From the NCBI GenBank assembly GCA_003454415.1, contig DMKG01000082.1, positions 1 through 10,526 on the forward strand: 10,526 nucleotides of DNA. The letters run 5' to 3'. The DNA is from Alphaproteobacteria bacterium. Lineage in GTDB: Bacteria; Pseudomonadota; Alphaproteobacteria; UBA11222. Shown here piece by piece: positions 1-6,364 of the stretch. The notes beneath the pieces are model-generated. The model did no database searches. It was not told the DNA's origin and saw only the letters and a program-made list of their open reading frames with translations. The position numbers were made by a program, and so were the translations under genes. Each line of letters opens with the position of its first letter. Position 1 is the stretch's first letter.

Positions 1-911
1 ACGGCGCGGGCGCGGGCGTCCTTGGAGAGCACCACCCCGAGCATTTCCAGCAATATTCTGTAGACGTTGTTTTCCGGCTGCGGCTCCGTCAGGCCGAGAG
101 AGTTGACCTGCACCCCATAGCGGAAGCGGCGCAGTTTCGCATCCTGCACGCCGTAACGGGTGCGGGTGATCTCATCCCATAATTCGCCGAAGGCGCGCAT
201 CTTGCACATTTCGGTGATGAAGCGCACCCCGGCGTTGACGAAGAAGCTGATGCGCCCGACGACATCGGGAAAATCCTGTTCCGGCACCTGGCCGCCCGCC
301 TTCACCGCGTCCAGAATGGCGATGGCGTTGGCCAGCGCGAAGGCGAGTTCCTGTACGGGGGTCGCGCCCGCTTCCTGCAGATGATAGGAACACACATTGA
401 CAGGGTTCCATTTCGGAAGCTCGCGATAGGTATAGGCGATCATGTCCGAGGTCAGGCGCAGGCTGACGTCGGGCGGGAAGATATAGGTGCCGCGCGACAG
501 ATATTCCTTGATCAGATCGTTCTGCGTGGTGCCGGCAAGGGAGGCGCGCGCCGCCCCCTGTTCCTCCGCCGCGGCGATGTAAAGCGCCAGCAGCCAGGGG
601 GCGGTTGCGTTGATCGTCATGGACGTATTCATACGCGCAAGCGGAATGCCGTCGAACAGGGTGCGCATGTCGCCCAGATGCGCCACCGGCACCCCCACTT
701 TGCCCACTTCGCCACGGGAAAGCGGATGGTCCGCGTCATAGCCGGTCTGGGTCGGCAGGTCGAACGCCACCGACAGGCCGGTCTGGCCCTTGGCCAGATT
801 GCTGCGGTAAAGCGCATTGGAGGCTTGAGCGGTGGAGTGGCCCGCATACGTGCGTAAAATCCAAGGAGCGTCTCTTTCCGGCGCGACGCCCGGCTGCCTG
901 GTTTGGGTCAT
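1..911 (-). CDS. ecm: Ethylmalonyl-CoA mutase, N-terminal part (truncated by window edge)
   Basis: Codes for the first 303 residues of an adenosylcobalamin-dependent acyl-CoA mutase; the 3' end runs off the left edge. Ecm converts (2R)-ethylmalonyl-CoA to (2S)-methylsuccinyl-CoA in the cytoplasm, a hallmark step of the ethylmalonyl-CoA pathway. Seen: TYAGHSTA (21-28), the substrate-tunnel segment FDLPTQTGYD (50-59), TTQNDLIKEYLSRGTY (128-143) and CSYHLQEAGAT (174-184), whose His177 matches the active-site His of methylmalonyl-CoA mutase. The wording of these motifs (TQTGYD rather than THRGYD; NVCSYH rather than SISGYH) fits the Ecm/MeaA clade better than true methylmalonyl-CoA mutase. The C-terminal B12-binding domain would lie outside the window. 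The ATG at 911 puts the family N-terminus in place; upstream GGAATAACCC is only a weak ribosome site. It is divergent from ccr, which acts immediately before it in the pathway apart from an epimerase. Confidence 0.93.
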   Translation of the reverse strand, partial: MTQTRQPGVAPERDAPWILRTYAGHSTAQASNALYRSNLAKGQTGLSVAFDLPTQTGYDADHPLSRGEVGKVGVPVAHLGDMRTLFDGIPLARMNTSMTINATAPWLLALYIAAAEEQGAARASLAGTTQNDLIKEYLSRGTYIFPPDVSLRLTSDMIAYTYRELPKWNPVNVCSYHLQEAGATPVQELAFALANAIAILDAVKAGGQVPEQDFPDVVGRISFFVNAGVRFITEMCKMRAFGELWDEITRTRYGVQDAKLRRFRYGVQVNSLGLTEPQPENNVYRILLEMLGVVLSKDARARA

Positions 912-964
912 GGGTTATTCCATTGCGGGAAAACAGGTATTTTCATATAGGTAGCATATTCATT

Positions 965-999
965 GTTGCGGTGCAAAATCCGCTTGAATTAACCGCAAC
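965..999. promoter_or_regulatory. Inverted repeat in ecm/ccr divergent control region (putative operator)
   Basis: GTTGCGGT (965-972) is matched by its reverse complement ACCGCAAC (992-999) with a 19-base spacer. The left arm also contains the shorter palindrome TTGC-GGT-GCAA (967-977). It sits in the 145-base gap between the ecm and ccr starts and overlaps the best candidate ccr promoter, a position suited to a repressor or dual regulator of both genes. TetR-type (CcrR in Methylobacterium) and RamB/PccR-type regulators are known to control genes of this pathway. I cannot tell which, if either, acts here. Confidence 0.35.
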
Positions 1000-1012
1000 G
1001 AAAGCGTTTTAT
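984..1012 (+). promoter_or_regulatory. Candidate sigma-70-type promoter for ccr
   Basis: TTGAAT (984-989) and TTTTAT (1007-1012) are separated by 17 bases, each matching about four of six consensus positions. The -10 box ends 44 bases before the ccr ATG, and the right arm of the inverted repeat (992-999) falls in the spacer. Prediction by eye only. Confidence 0.25.
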
Positions 1013-1056
1013 CGCAGTCTATGACTTAAATTTAGGCAAACAACCGGAGCCCTTAC

Positions 1057-2331
1057 ATGTCCGCCAGCCAGGCAAAGATACAGGAACTCAAGGATCTCTA
1101 TGAAATTGGCGAGATCCCCCCGATCGGCCATGTGCCAAAGAACATGTATGCCTGGGCGATCCGGCGCGACCGGCAGGGCCCGCCGGAACAGGCGATGCAG
1201 CTCGAAGTCGTCGAGACGCCCAAGCTCGACAGCAATGAAGTGCTGGTGCTGGTGATGGCGGCTGGCGTCAACTATAATGGCGTCTGGGCCGCGCTGGGCA
1301 CCCCGGTCTCGGTCTTCGACGTACATGATCAGCCCTATCACATCGCCGGTTCCGACGCTTCCGGCATCGTTTACGCCGTGGGATCGAAAGTCACCCGCTG
1401 CAAGGTCGGGGACGAGGTTGTTGTGCACTGCAACCAGACCGATGGCGACGACGAGGAATGCAATGGCGGCGACCCCATGTTCTCCAACAGCCAGCGCATC
1501 TGGGGCTATGAGACGCCGGACGGCTCCTTCGCCCAGTTCTGCCGGGTGCAGGCGCAGCAGATCATGCCGCGCCCGAGGCATCTGACCTGGGAGGAAAGCG
1601 CCTGCTACACCCTGACGCTGGCCACCACCTACCGCATGCTGTTCGGCCACAAGCCGCATATTCTCAGCCCCGGCGACAATGTTCTGGTATGGGGGGCAAG
1701 CGGCGGACTCGGTTCTTTCGCGGTGCAGCTCTGCGCCACTTCCGGCGCGAACGCCATCGGCGTCGTCTCCGATGAAAGCAAGCGCGATTTCGTGATGTCC
1801 CTGGGCGCCAAGGGCGTGATCATCCGCAACGATTTCAACTGCTGGGGCCAGTTGCCCCAGGTCAACGGGCCGGGTTTTGCCGAATACATGACCGAGGTGC
1901 GCAAATTCGGCAAGGCCATCTGGGATATCACCGGCAAGGGAGTGGATGTGGACTTCGTGTTCGAGCATCCGGGAGAGGCGACCTTCCCCGTTTCCTGCAT
2001 GGTCTGCAAGCGCGGCGGCATGGTGGTGTTCTGCGCGGGCACGACCGGCTATAACCTGACCTTCGACGCCCGCTTCGTGTGGATGCGGCAGAAGCGCATC
2101 CAGGGCAGCCATTTCGCCAATCTCATGCAGGCCAGCCAGGCCAACCGGCTGGTGATCGACCGCCGCATCGACCCCTGCATGTCGGAGGTGTTCCCCTTCC
2201 ATGACATCCCAAGGGCGCATACCAAGATGTGGAAGAACGAACACGCGCCTGGCAATATGGCGGTGATGGTCTGCGCCAAGCGGCCCGGCCTGCGCACTGT
2301 CGAAGACACCATAGAGGCAGGACTGGAATAG
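1057..2331 (+). CDS. ccr: Crotonyl-CoA carboxylase/reductase
   Basis: A 424-residue cytoplasmic enzyme of the zinc-free medium-chain dehydrogenase family. It catalyses NADPH-dependent reductive carboxylation of crotonyl-CoA to (2S)-ethylmalonyl-CoA, the committed step of the ethylmalonyl-CoA pathway. Seen: a GroES-like N-terminal domain with AGVNYNGVWA (69-78); WGYETPDGSFAQF (149-161); the nucleotide-binding loop VWGASGGLG (211-219); IWDITGKG (288-295); FEHPGEATFP (302-311); and GSHFAN (350-355). Asn72/Asn74, Glu152 and His352 lie where the CO2-binding Asn, Glu and His of characterised Ccr enzymes fall, so the carboxylating version is expected rather than a plain enoyl-CoA reductase. Length and sequence match alphaproteobacterial Ccr end to end. 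The start is well placed: GGAG at 1046-1049, seven bases before the ATG. Next to divergent ecm, as in other pathway users. Ends only 8 bases before the convergent nuclease gene. Confidence 0.97.
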   Translation: MSASQAKIQELKDLYEIGEIPPIGHVPKNMYAWAIRRDRQGPPEQAMQLEVVETPKLDSNEVLVLVMAAGVNYNGVWAALGTPVSVFDVHDQPYHIAGSDASGIVYAVGSKVTRCKVGDEVVVHCNQTDGDDEECNGGDPMFSNSQRIWGYETPDGSFAQFCRVQAQQIMPRPRHLTWEESACYTLTLATTYRMLFGHKPHILSPGDNVLVWGASGGLGSFAVQLCATSGANAIGVVSDESKRDFVMSLGAKGVIIRNDFNCWGQLPQVNGPGFAEYMTEVRKFGKAIWDITGKGVDVDFVFEHPGEATFPVSCMVCKRGGMVVFCAGTTGYNLTFDARFVWMRQKRIQGSHFANLMQASQANRLVIDRRIDPCMSEVFPFHDIPRAHTKMWKNEHAPGNMAVMVCAKRPGLRTVEDTIEAGLE

Positions 2332-2339
2332 TTGTTGGT

Positions 2340-2882
2340 CTACAGGATCAGATTGCCGCGATGATCGCACCAGGGCTCGCGATGGCCACGCCATGGCCGT
2401 GCGAGCTTGCGCGCGACAAGCGCCGCGCCCAGATCCCGTCCATCCACCTCTACCCGTGCGAGGGTTCTGCCGTAACGGTCCTTACTGCCCGTCGCAAGGA
2501 ATTCGACCTTTCCCGCGCCTGCAATCAAATCCCTTGCGGCGGCAGCCGCCTTTTCCGCATGGCGGCGTTCCGCCACGCACTTCGCCCGGCTTCCTGCTTC
2601 CGGCGTGTCCGCGTTCACGAGCCGGTATCTGACGCCGCTCATCCTGTCCTCATAGGTATCGCCATCGATGATATGGATATCGGCGAGCCGGCCAGCGGGC
2701 AGATATTCGCCGGATGGCGCCTTCACGGGAACAATGGACCGGAGCTCGGGCCAGTACTGGATCGCCAGAATAACCGCCAGCCCACAAAGAAAGGCTTTCA
2801 CCCCAAACAGCAGGTCACGCGGCAGCGCCAAAGGGGCAGCCTTATCCCCCTCGATAACCCTGAATCTTGCTTTTGATTCCAT
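2340..2882 (-). CDS. Membrane-anchored thermonuclease-like (SNase family) protein
   Basis: A 180-residue protein with one membrane segment at about residues 24-42 (LLFGVKAFLCGLAVILAIQ), then a staphylococcal-nuclease (TNase) fold from about 62 to 165. The catalytic set of that family is visible: Asp75 in DGDT (73-76), Arg87, Asp92-Thr93 and Glu95 in RLVNADTPE (87-95), and Arg139 in DRYGRT (135-140), corresponding to Asp21, Arg35, Asp40, Glu43 and Arg87 of the S. aureus enzyme. It is therefore likely an active calcium-dependent phosphodiesterase held on the outer face of the inner membrane. Two cysteines (102, 172) could form a disulfide. The ATG at 2882 is preferred because it gives a normal-length N-terminus; the frame stays open to 2978, and no strong ribosome site marks either choice. 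Convergent with ccr, so probably its own transcript. The biological role is unknown. Confidence 0.8.
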   Translation of the reverse strand: MESKARFRVIEGDKAAPLALPRDLLFGVKAFLCGLAVILAIQYWPELRSIVPVKAPSGEYLPAGRLADIHIIDGDTYEDRMSGVRYRLVNADTPEAGSRAKCVAERRHAEKAAAAARDLIAGAGKVEFLATGSKDRYGRTLARVEVDGRDLGAALVARKLARPWRGHREPWCDHRGNLIL

Positions 2883-2930
2883 CCACAAAGGATAGGCGGG
2901 AAACTTTATCAAAGACTTAAGCCTGGGTAA

Positions 2931-2940
2931 TAACCGGTTA
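2931..2940. promoter_or_regulatory. 10-bp palindrome upstream of the dioxygenase (putative operator, copy 1)
   Basis: TAACCGGTTA is a perfect palindrome lying 78 bases before the dioxygenase ATG, in the gap between the divergent nuclease and dioxygenase genes. It differs by one symmetric pair of bases from TGACCGGTCA at 4204-4213, before the hydrolase gene. Together they suggest binding sites for one dimeric regulator. An AT-rich TAATAA (2928-2933) overlaps it and could be a -10 element, but no good -35 box is visible. Confidence 0.4.
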
Positions 2941-3018
2941 AAAATTGTGCTTTCTTCTGCACCAAGGCCATGTTTCAATATTCAAGGCTCAAGCTCACAA
3001 TTGGCAGGAGGAAATCTC

Positions 3019-3963
3019 ATGACGATAGAAGTGACGCCACTGGATGCACCGCTCGGCGCGATTGTGGCCGGATGGAACCCCAAAGAGGAACTGTCCGGGG
3101 CGGATGAAACGGTCATCCGCCAGGCCCTGCAAGAACGGCAAGTGCTGGTGTTTCGCGGACATGCCTCGCCGGCGGACAGGGAACTGGTCCGTTTCGCCTA
3201 CCGGTTCGGCAATCTGATCAAGGGATCGGAATGGTTTGGCGACATCGATCCGGTGGCGGAAATCCTGCGCGTCAACAATCTGGTGGGCGATGACGGCGTG
3301 GCGCAGGGGACGGGCGCCTCTTCCTCGCTGGAATGGCATGCGGATTATTCCTATGTCCCCACGGTGGGCAAGGAAAGCTTTCTGGAGGCGGTGGAAATTC
3401 CCGCCCGAAAGCCGCCGCAAACCTGTTTCTCCAATCAGTATGCGGCGTTCGCCTCCCTGCCCAAAGCCTTGGCCGACCGGCTGCGCCCCCTCTATGCGCT
3501 GCACAGCATCACCGGTTACGGCAAGGACGGCGATCAGGAATTGCAGATCACCGGCGCCCCCGAAGGAGAGGAGAATTTCCGCGAGAGTTTCAAGGCCAAG
3601 AAGGAGCGCAACGCGCGCCTGGGCATTTCACGCCCGCCCATTCCGAAGGCGATCCACCCGCTGGTGATACGCCATCCCGATACGGGCCGCGAAATCCTCT
3701 ATGTCAGCAAGGGCATCACCCGCAACATCATCGGCATGCCCCGGGATGAAAGCGGCGCCCTGCTGAAGGAGTTGCACCAGCACTCCACGCGGCCCGAAAA
3801 CGTCTACGCCCATGACTGGCGGGTGGGGGATATGGTGATGTTCGACACCCTCGGCACCCTGCACCGGCGCGACGCCTGGGACCCGGCCGAACGCCGGGTG
3901 ATGCGCCAGCTCAGCACCCTGTGGACGCCGCCCGCCCATGCGCACAGCATCGCGGCGGAGTGA
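3019..3963 (+). CDS. TauD/TfdA-family Fe(II)/2-oxoglutarate-dependent dioxygenase
   Basis: A 314-residue cytoplasmic dioxygenase of the TauD/TfdA family, which couples decarboxylation of 2-oxoglutarate to hydroxylation (often C-O, C-S or C-N cleavage) of a small organic substrate. Seen: the N-terminal start of the fold, IEVTPLDAPLGAIVAGW (3-19); the iron ligands His107 and Asp109 in WHADYSY (106-112); the distal ligand His282 in DTLGTLHRRDAW (276-287); and Arg293, placed like the 2-oxoglutarate-binding Arg266 of TauD. The position of TauD Arg270, which holds the taurine sulfonate, is Gln297 here, so a sulfonate substrate is unlikely. The substrate cannot be named. ATG 3019 is chosen because GCAGGAGG (3004-3011) precedes it and the fold begins at once; the frame extends back to 2947 without a ribosome site. 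It is followed by a 272-base hairpin-rich spacer and then a hydrolase and a flavin monooxygenase, likely of the same catabolic set. Confidence 0.9.
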   Translation: MTIEVTPLDAPLGAIVAGWNPKEELSGADETVIRQALQERQVLVFRGHASPADRELVRFAYRFGNLIKGSEWFGDIDPVAEILRVNNLVGDDGVAQGTGASSSLEWHADYSYVPTVGKESFLEAVEIPARKPPQTCFSNQYAAFASLPKALADRLRPLYALHSITGYGKDGDQELQITGAPEGEENFRESFKAKKERNARLGISRPPIPKAIHPLVIRHPDTGREILYVSKGITRNIIGMPRDESGALLKELHQHSTRPENVYAHDWRVGDMVMFDTLGTLHRRDAWDPAERRVMRQLSTLWTPPAHAHSIAAE

Positions 3964-4023
3964 AACAATTCATTCACTCTCCCGCCGCCCATAACGCGTC
4001 GCGCCGAATAAATTCCCTGTCCT

Positions 4024-4146
4024 GATCCCTCCCGCGCGCGCCTGCGCCCGGGAGGGATCGCCGGCGGCGCAGCGCGGCCCCTTCCGGCAAGGGGCCGATT
4101 CGCCCCGCCTTGCAAAAAGGCGGCGCCACCCCCCCCGCTTGCGGGG
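4024..4146. repeat. Tandem array of four GC-rich hairpins in the intergenic spacer
   Basis: The 272-base gap between the dioxygenase and hydrolase genes holds four successive inverted repeats. (1) GATCCCTCCCG/CGGGAGGGATC, 4024-4034 with 4049-4059, an 11-bp perfect stem that continues after one C-C mismatch with GCGC/GCGC (4036-4039 with 4044-4047) around a four-base loop. (2) GGCCCCTT/AAGGGGCC, 4076-4083 with 4089-4096. (3) CCGCCTT/AAGGCGG, 4105-4111 with 4117-4123. (4) CCCCG/CGGGG, 4133-4137 with 4142-4146. None is followed by a clear run of T, so none is a textbook intrinsic terminator. The array may act as a transcription roadblock or RNA-stability barrier, or be an intergenic palindromic repeat element of the genome. 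A fifth, weak stem GGCGG/CCGCC lies at 4187-4203. Confidence 0.6.
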
Positions 4147-4203
4147 AGGCGTGGAATGCGCCTATGATGCGGAGCGAAGTCTGTACGGCGGAATAAACCC
4201 GCC

Positions 4204-4213
4204 TGACCGGTCA
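4204..4213. promoter_or_regulatory. 10-bp palindrome upstream of the hydrolase (putative operator, copy 2)
   Basis: TGACCGGTCA is a perfect palindrome ending 22 bases before the hydrolase ATG, a position expected to cover the transcription start or early leader. It pairs with TAACCGGTTA at 2931-2940 (shared consensus TRACCGGTYA). A TetR- or GntR-like dimer would suit such a site, but no regulator gene is in this window. Confidence 0.4.
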
Positions 4214-4235
4214 ACCACAAGAACAGGGCGGACAG

Positions 4236-5015
4236 ATGGGGGAAAACTACCGGACGGAACAGCTCGAGGTCAGGGGATACCAGGTTCCGGTGCAGATCGG
4301 CGGCAAGGGGGAGCCGTTACTGCTGCTGCATGGGGCCGGAGGGGCTGGCCTGTGGACGCCGTTTCACGCGGCGCTGGCGGAACGCTTCACCGTCTACGCC
4401 CCGGTGCATCCGGGTTTTGCGGGCACGCCGCTTCCCGACTGGGTCAAGAGCGTGGCGGACCTGGTTTATCATTACATGGATGTGCTGAACGCCCTGGGGC
4501 TTCGCCGCATCACCCTGGCGGGCATCTCCCTGGGGGGCTGGATCGCCACGGAGTTTGCGGTGACGCGGCCCGATCTCGTGCAGCGTCTGGTGCTGATGGC
4601 CCCCATAGGCGTGCGGCCCGATTCGCCGATGCCCGATCTCTTCATCCTCGATCCGCAGGAAGCGCCGCGCTATCTGTTCGCCGATCCGAAAATGGCGGCG
4701 GCGCTCCGGCCGGCGGCGCCGCCCAGCGCGGAGATGATCACCGCCATGTGGTCGGAACAGGCGGCGGTGGCGCGGCTGATCTGGAAGCGCCCCTATAATC
4801 CGCAGCTTGAGCGCAGGCTGCACCACATCACCGCTCCGGTCCTGCTGCTGTGGGGCGCGGAGGACCGCCTGGTTCCCGCCGCCCATGGCCGCAAGCTCCA
4901 GAAGCTGATCGGCAACGCGCAGCTCGTAGTGATCGAGGGGGCGGGCCATGTCGCGCCGCTGGAAAAACCCGGGGAAATGGCGCAGGCGATCCTTCGCTTC
5001 GCCAGCGCCGGCTAG
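4236..5015 (+). CDS. Alpha/beta-fold hydrolase
   Basis: A 259-residue soluble hydrolase with the full alpha/beta-hydrolase pattern: oxyanion region LLLHGAGGAGLW (29-40); nucleophile elbow GISLGG (96-101) with Ser98; acid Asp210 in WGAEDRLVP (206-214); and His238 in GAGHVAPLEKP (235-245). A cap region lies at about 130-195. This order and size fit esterases, meta-cleavage-product hydrolases and lactonases; the exact substrate is not readable. There is no signal peptide, so it acts in the cytoplasm. The ribosome site is modest (AGGGCGG a few bases before ATG 4236), and the family N-terminus agrees with this start. The flavin monooxygenase gene begins 49 bases after its stop, so the two are probably one operon. 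With the dioxygenase upstream this suggests a degradation route in which an oxidised product is hydrolysed. Confidence 0.88.
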   Translation: MGENYRTEQLEVRGYQVPVQIGGKGEPLLLLHGAGGAGLWTPFHAALAERFTVYAPVHPGFAGTPLPDWVKSVADLVYHYMDVLNALGLRRITLAGISLGGWIATEFAVTRPDLVQRLVLMAPIGVRPDSPMPDLFILDPQEAPRYLFADPKMAAALRPAAPPSAEMITAMWSEQAAVARLIWKRPYNPQLERRLHHITAPVLLLWGAEDRLVPAAHGRKLQKLIGNAQLVVIEGAGHVAPLEKPGEMAQAILRFASAG

Positions 5016-5064
5016 CCTGACCCGCCATGATGGCCATGCAGGACAGAAACTAGGGAGTTGAAAA

Positions 5065-6261
5065 ATGAGCGCCCCGATGGAAATTTTCTTCTTTCACCTC
5101 ATGCCCTGGCCGCAGATCCCGGAAAACGTCACGCAGAAATACGGCTCTTCCTGGGTCGTGCTGCCCAACAGTTATTACGAGCCGCAACTCGGCCATGAAC
5201 TGTACAACCAGTATCTGGACCAGCTCGAATATGCGGACCAGCTTGGATTCGACGCGCTCTGCGTGAACGAGCACCATCAGAACGGCTATGGGCTGATGCC
5301 TTCGCCGAACATCATGGCGGCCACGCTGGCGCGCCGCACCAAAAACGCCAAGATCGCCATTCTCGGCAATGGCGTCAATCTGCGGGAAAATCCCCTGCGG
5401 GTGGCCGAGGAGGTGGCCATGCTGGACGTGATTTCAGGCGGGCGGATCCTGTCCGGCTTCGTGCGCGGCATCGGCGCTGAATATTATTCGCTCAATCTCG
5501 ATCCGTCCCAGTCCCGCAGCCGTTTCCACGAGGCCCATGACCTGATCATCAAGGCGTGGACGGAACCTGGCCCTTTCGAATGGGATGGGGAGCATTTCCG
5601 CTTCCGCTATGTCAATGTCTGGCCGCGGGTGTTTCAGAAGCCCCATCCGCCGATCTTTTCGCCTTCTCAGGGATCGTCTGAAACCATCCGCTGGGCGGCG
5701 CAGCATGGCTATCCCTATATCTGCACCTATGCGCCCATCGACCAGCTTGTGCATTACTACACCCTGTACCGCCAGATCGCAGCGGAGGAATACGGCTACG
5801 CCGCCGGGCCGGAAAAATTCGGATGGACCTCTATGGTTTACGTGGCGAAGGATGAAAAGACCGCCGTCGAGGAGGCGCGCGCCCATATCGAATATTTCAA
5901 CAAGCGCTGTTTCGCCCTGCCTCCGCAAATGCTGGTGCCGCCGGGATATACCAGCCCCGATTCCTTCCGGAACATGGTGCAGGCGCGGATGGCGCGCCCC
6001 ACACAGTTCGATTATGACGAGATGATCGCCACGGGCCAGGCGCTGATCGGCACGCCGGAACAGGTGGGAGAACGGCTGCTGCGCAATATGGAGCGCGCCG
6101 GCACGGGCATCTTCATGGGGGCGTTCCAGGTGGGCGACATGCCCCATGCCAAGGTGATGAAGAATCTGGAGCTGTTCGCCAAGGAAGTTCTGCCGCACCT
6201 GCCGCGCACCAAACATGATTACCGGGCGAAACCCCCGCTTCCCGCCAGGGCGGCGGGCTGA
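5065..6261 (+). CDS. LLM-class (luciferase-like) flavin-dependent oxidoreductase
   Basis: A 398-residue TIM-barrel monooxygenase of the bacterial-luciferase superfamily, which uses reduced FMN, normally from a separate reductase, and O2. Seen: the N-terminal beta strand MEIFFFHLMPWP (5-16); the family core GFDALCVNEHHQNGYG (61-76); the AATLARRTKNAKIAILGNG stretch (85-103); NPLRVAEEVAMLDVISGGR (109-127); FVRGIGAEY (132-140); and the C-terminal ALIGTPEQVGERL (326-338). The early insertion before residue 45 and the EHH motif resemble alkanal- or xenobiotic-oxidising LLM proteins rather than coenzyme F420 enzymes, but the substrate is unknown. A good ribosome site AGGGAG (5052-5057) fixes ATG 5065. 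It follows the hydrolase in the same orientation, so the two likely share a transcript. No flavin reductase gene is seen, so one must be supplied elsewhere. Confidence 0.9.
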   Translation: MSAPMEIFFFHLMPWPQIPENVTQKYGSSWVVLPNSYYEPQLGHELYNQYLDQLEYADQLGFDALCVNEHHQNGYGLMPSPNIMAATLARRTKNAKIAILGNGVNLRENPLRVAEEVAMLDVISGGRILSGFVRGIGAEYYSLNLDPSQSRSRFHEAHDLIIKAWTEPGPFEWDGEHFRFRYVNVWPRVFQKPHPPIFSPSQGSSETIRWAAQHGYPYICTYAPIDQLVHYYTLYRQIAAEEYGYAAGPEKFGWTSMVYVAKDEKTAVEEARAHIEYFNKRCFALPPQMLVPPGYTSPDSFRNMVQARMARPTQFDYDEMIATGQALIGTPEQVGERLLRNMERAGTGIFMGAFQVGDMPHAKVMKNLELFAKEVLPHLPRTKHDYRAKPPLPARAAG

Positions 6262-6270
6262 GCAGGACCC

Positions 6271-6306
6271 TCTTCCGGCTAGCCGCTGCTGTTCAAGGGC
6301 GAAGAC
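6271..6306 (+). pseudogene. vapC-like 3'-end remnant, left copy of a 36-bp direct repeat
   Basis: Matches 10465-10500 at 33 of 36 bases (differences at 6280, 6300, 6303). Read on the + strand it gives SSG, a TAG stop, then PLLFKGED, the conserved C-terminal end of PIN-domain VapC toxins. The match ends at 6306 and the sequence after it no longer resembles VapC. No VapC body is found upstream, where the flavin monooxygenase gene ends at 6261. It is a fossil fragment or one end of a recombination scar, and it marks the left border of the lower-GC block. Confidence 0.5.
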
Positions 6307-6364
6307 GCGGGGCCGGGCCTGTTACCGCCGGAGCGGGCGTGGGAGCGCCGAGATTCCGCGTTCA

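Noticed and set aside
381..857. A 158-codon + strand frame opposite ecm
   Set aside because: Antisense shadow of the conserved mutase gene; no ribosome site and no recognisable motif.
1009..2394. A 461-codon open frame on the minus strand opposite ccr
   Set aside because: It lies exactly antisense to a complete, strongly conserved ccr gene. It has the His/Ala/Gly-rich composition of a shadow of GC-rich codons, and no family is recognisable.
2883..2978. Extended N-terminus for the nuclease
   Set aside because: The frame stays open, but the extra 32 residues cover the divergent control region and place a long basic stretch before the membrane anchor; ATG 2882 gives a normal topology.
4024..4059. 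Rho-independent terminator for the dioxygenase gene
   Set aside because: The stem is strong, but the following bases are GC-rich with no T-run, so it is recorded as part of a hairpin array.
4139..4798. A 219-codon + strand frame overlapping the hydrolase start
   Set aside because: Gly/Ala/Arg-rich frame that runs out of the hairpin spacer into another frame of the hydrolase, whose catalytic triad is clear.
5434..6216. A 260-codon minus-strand frame opposite the flavin monooxygenase
   Set aside because: Shadow of a well-supported gene with Arg/His-rich low-information sequence.
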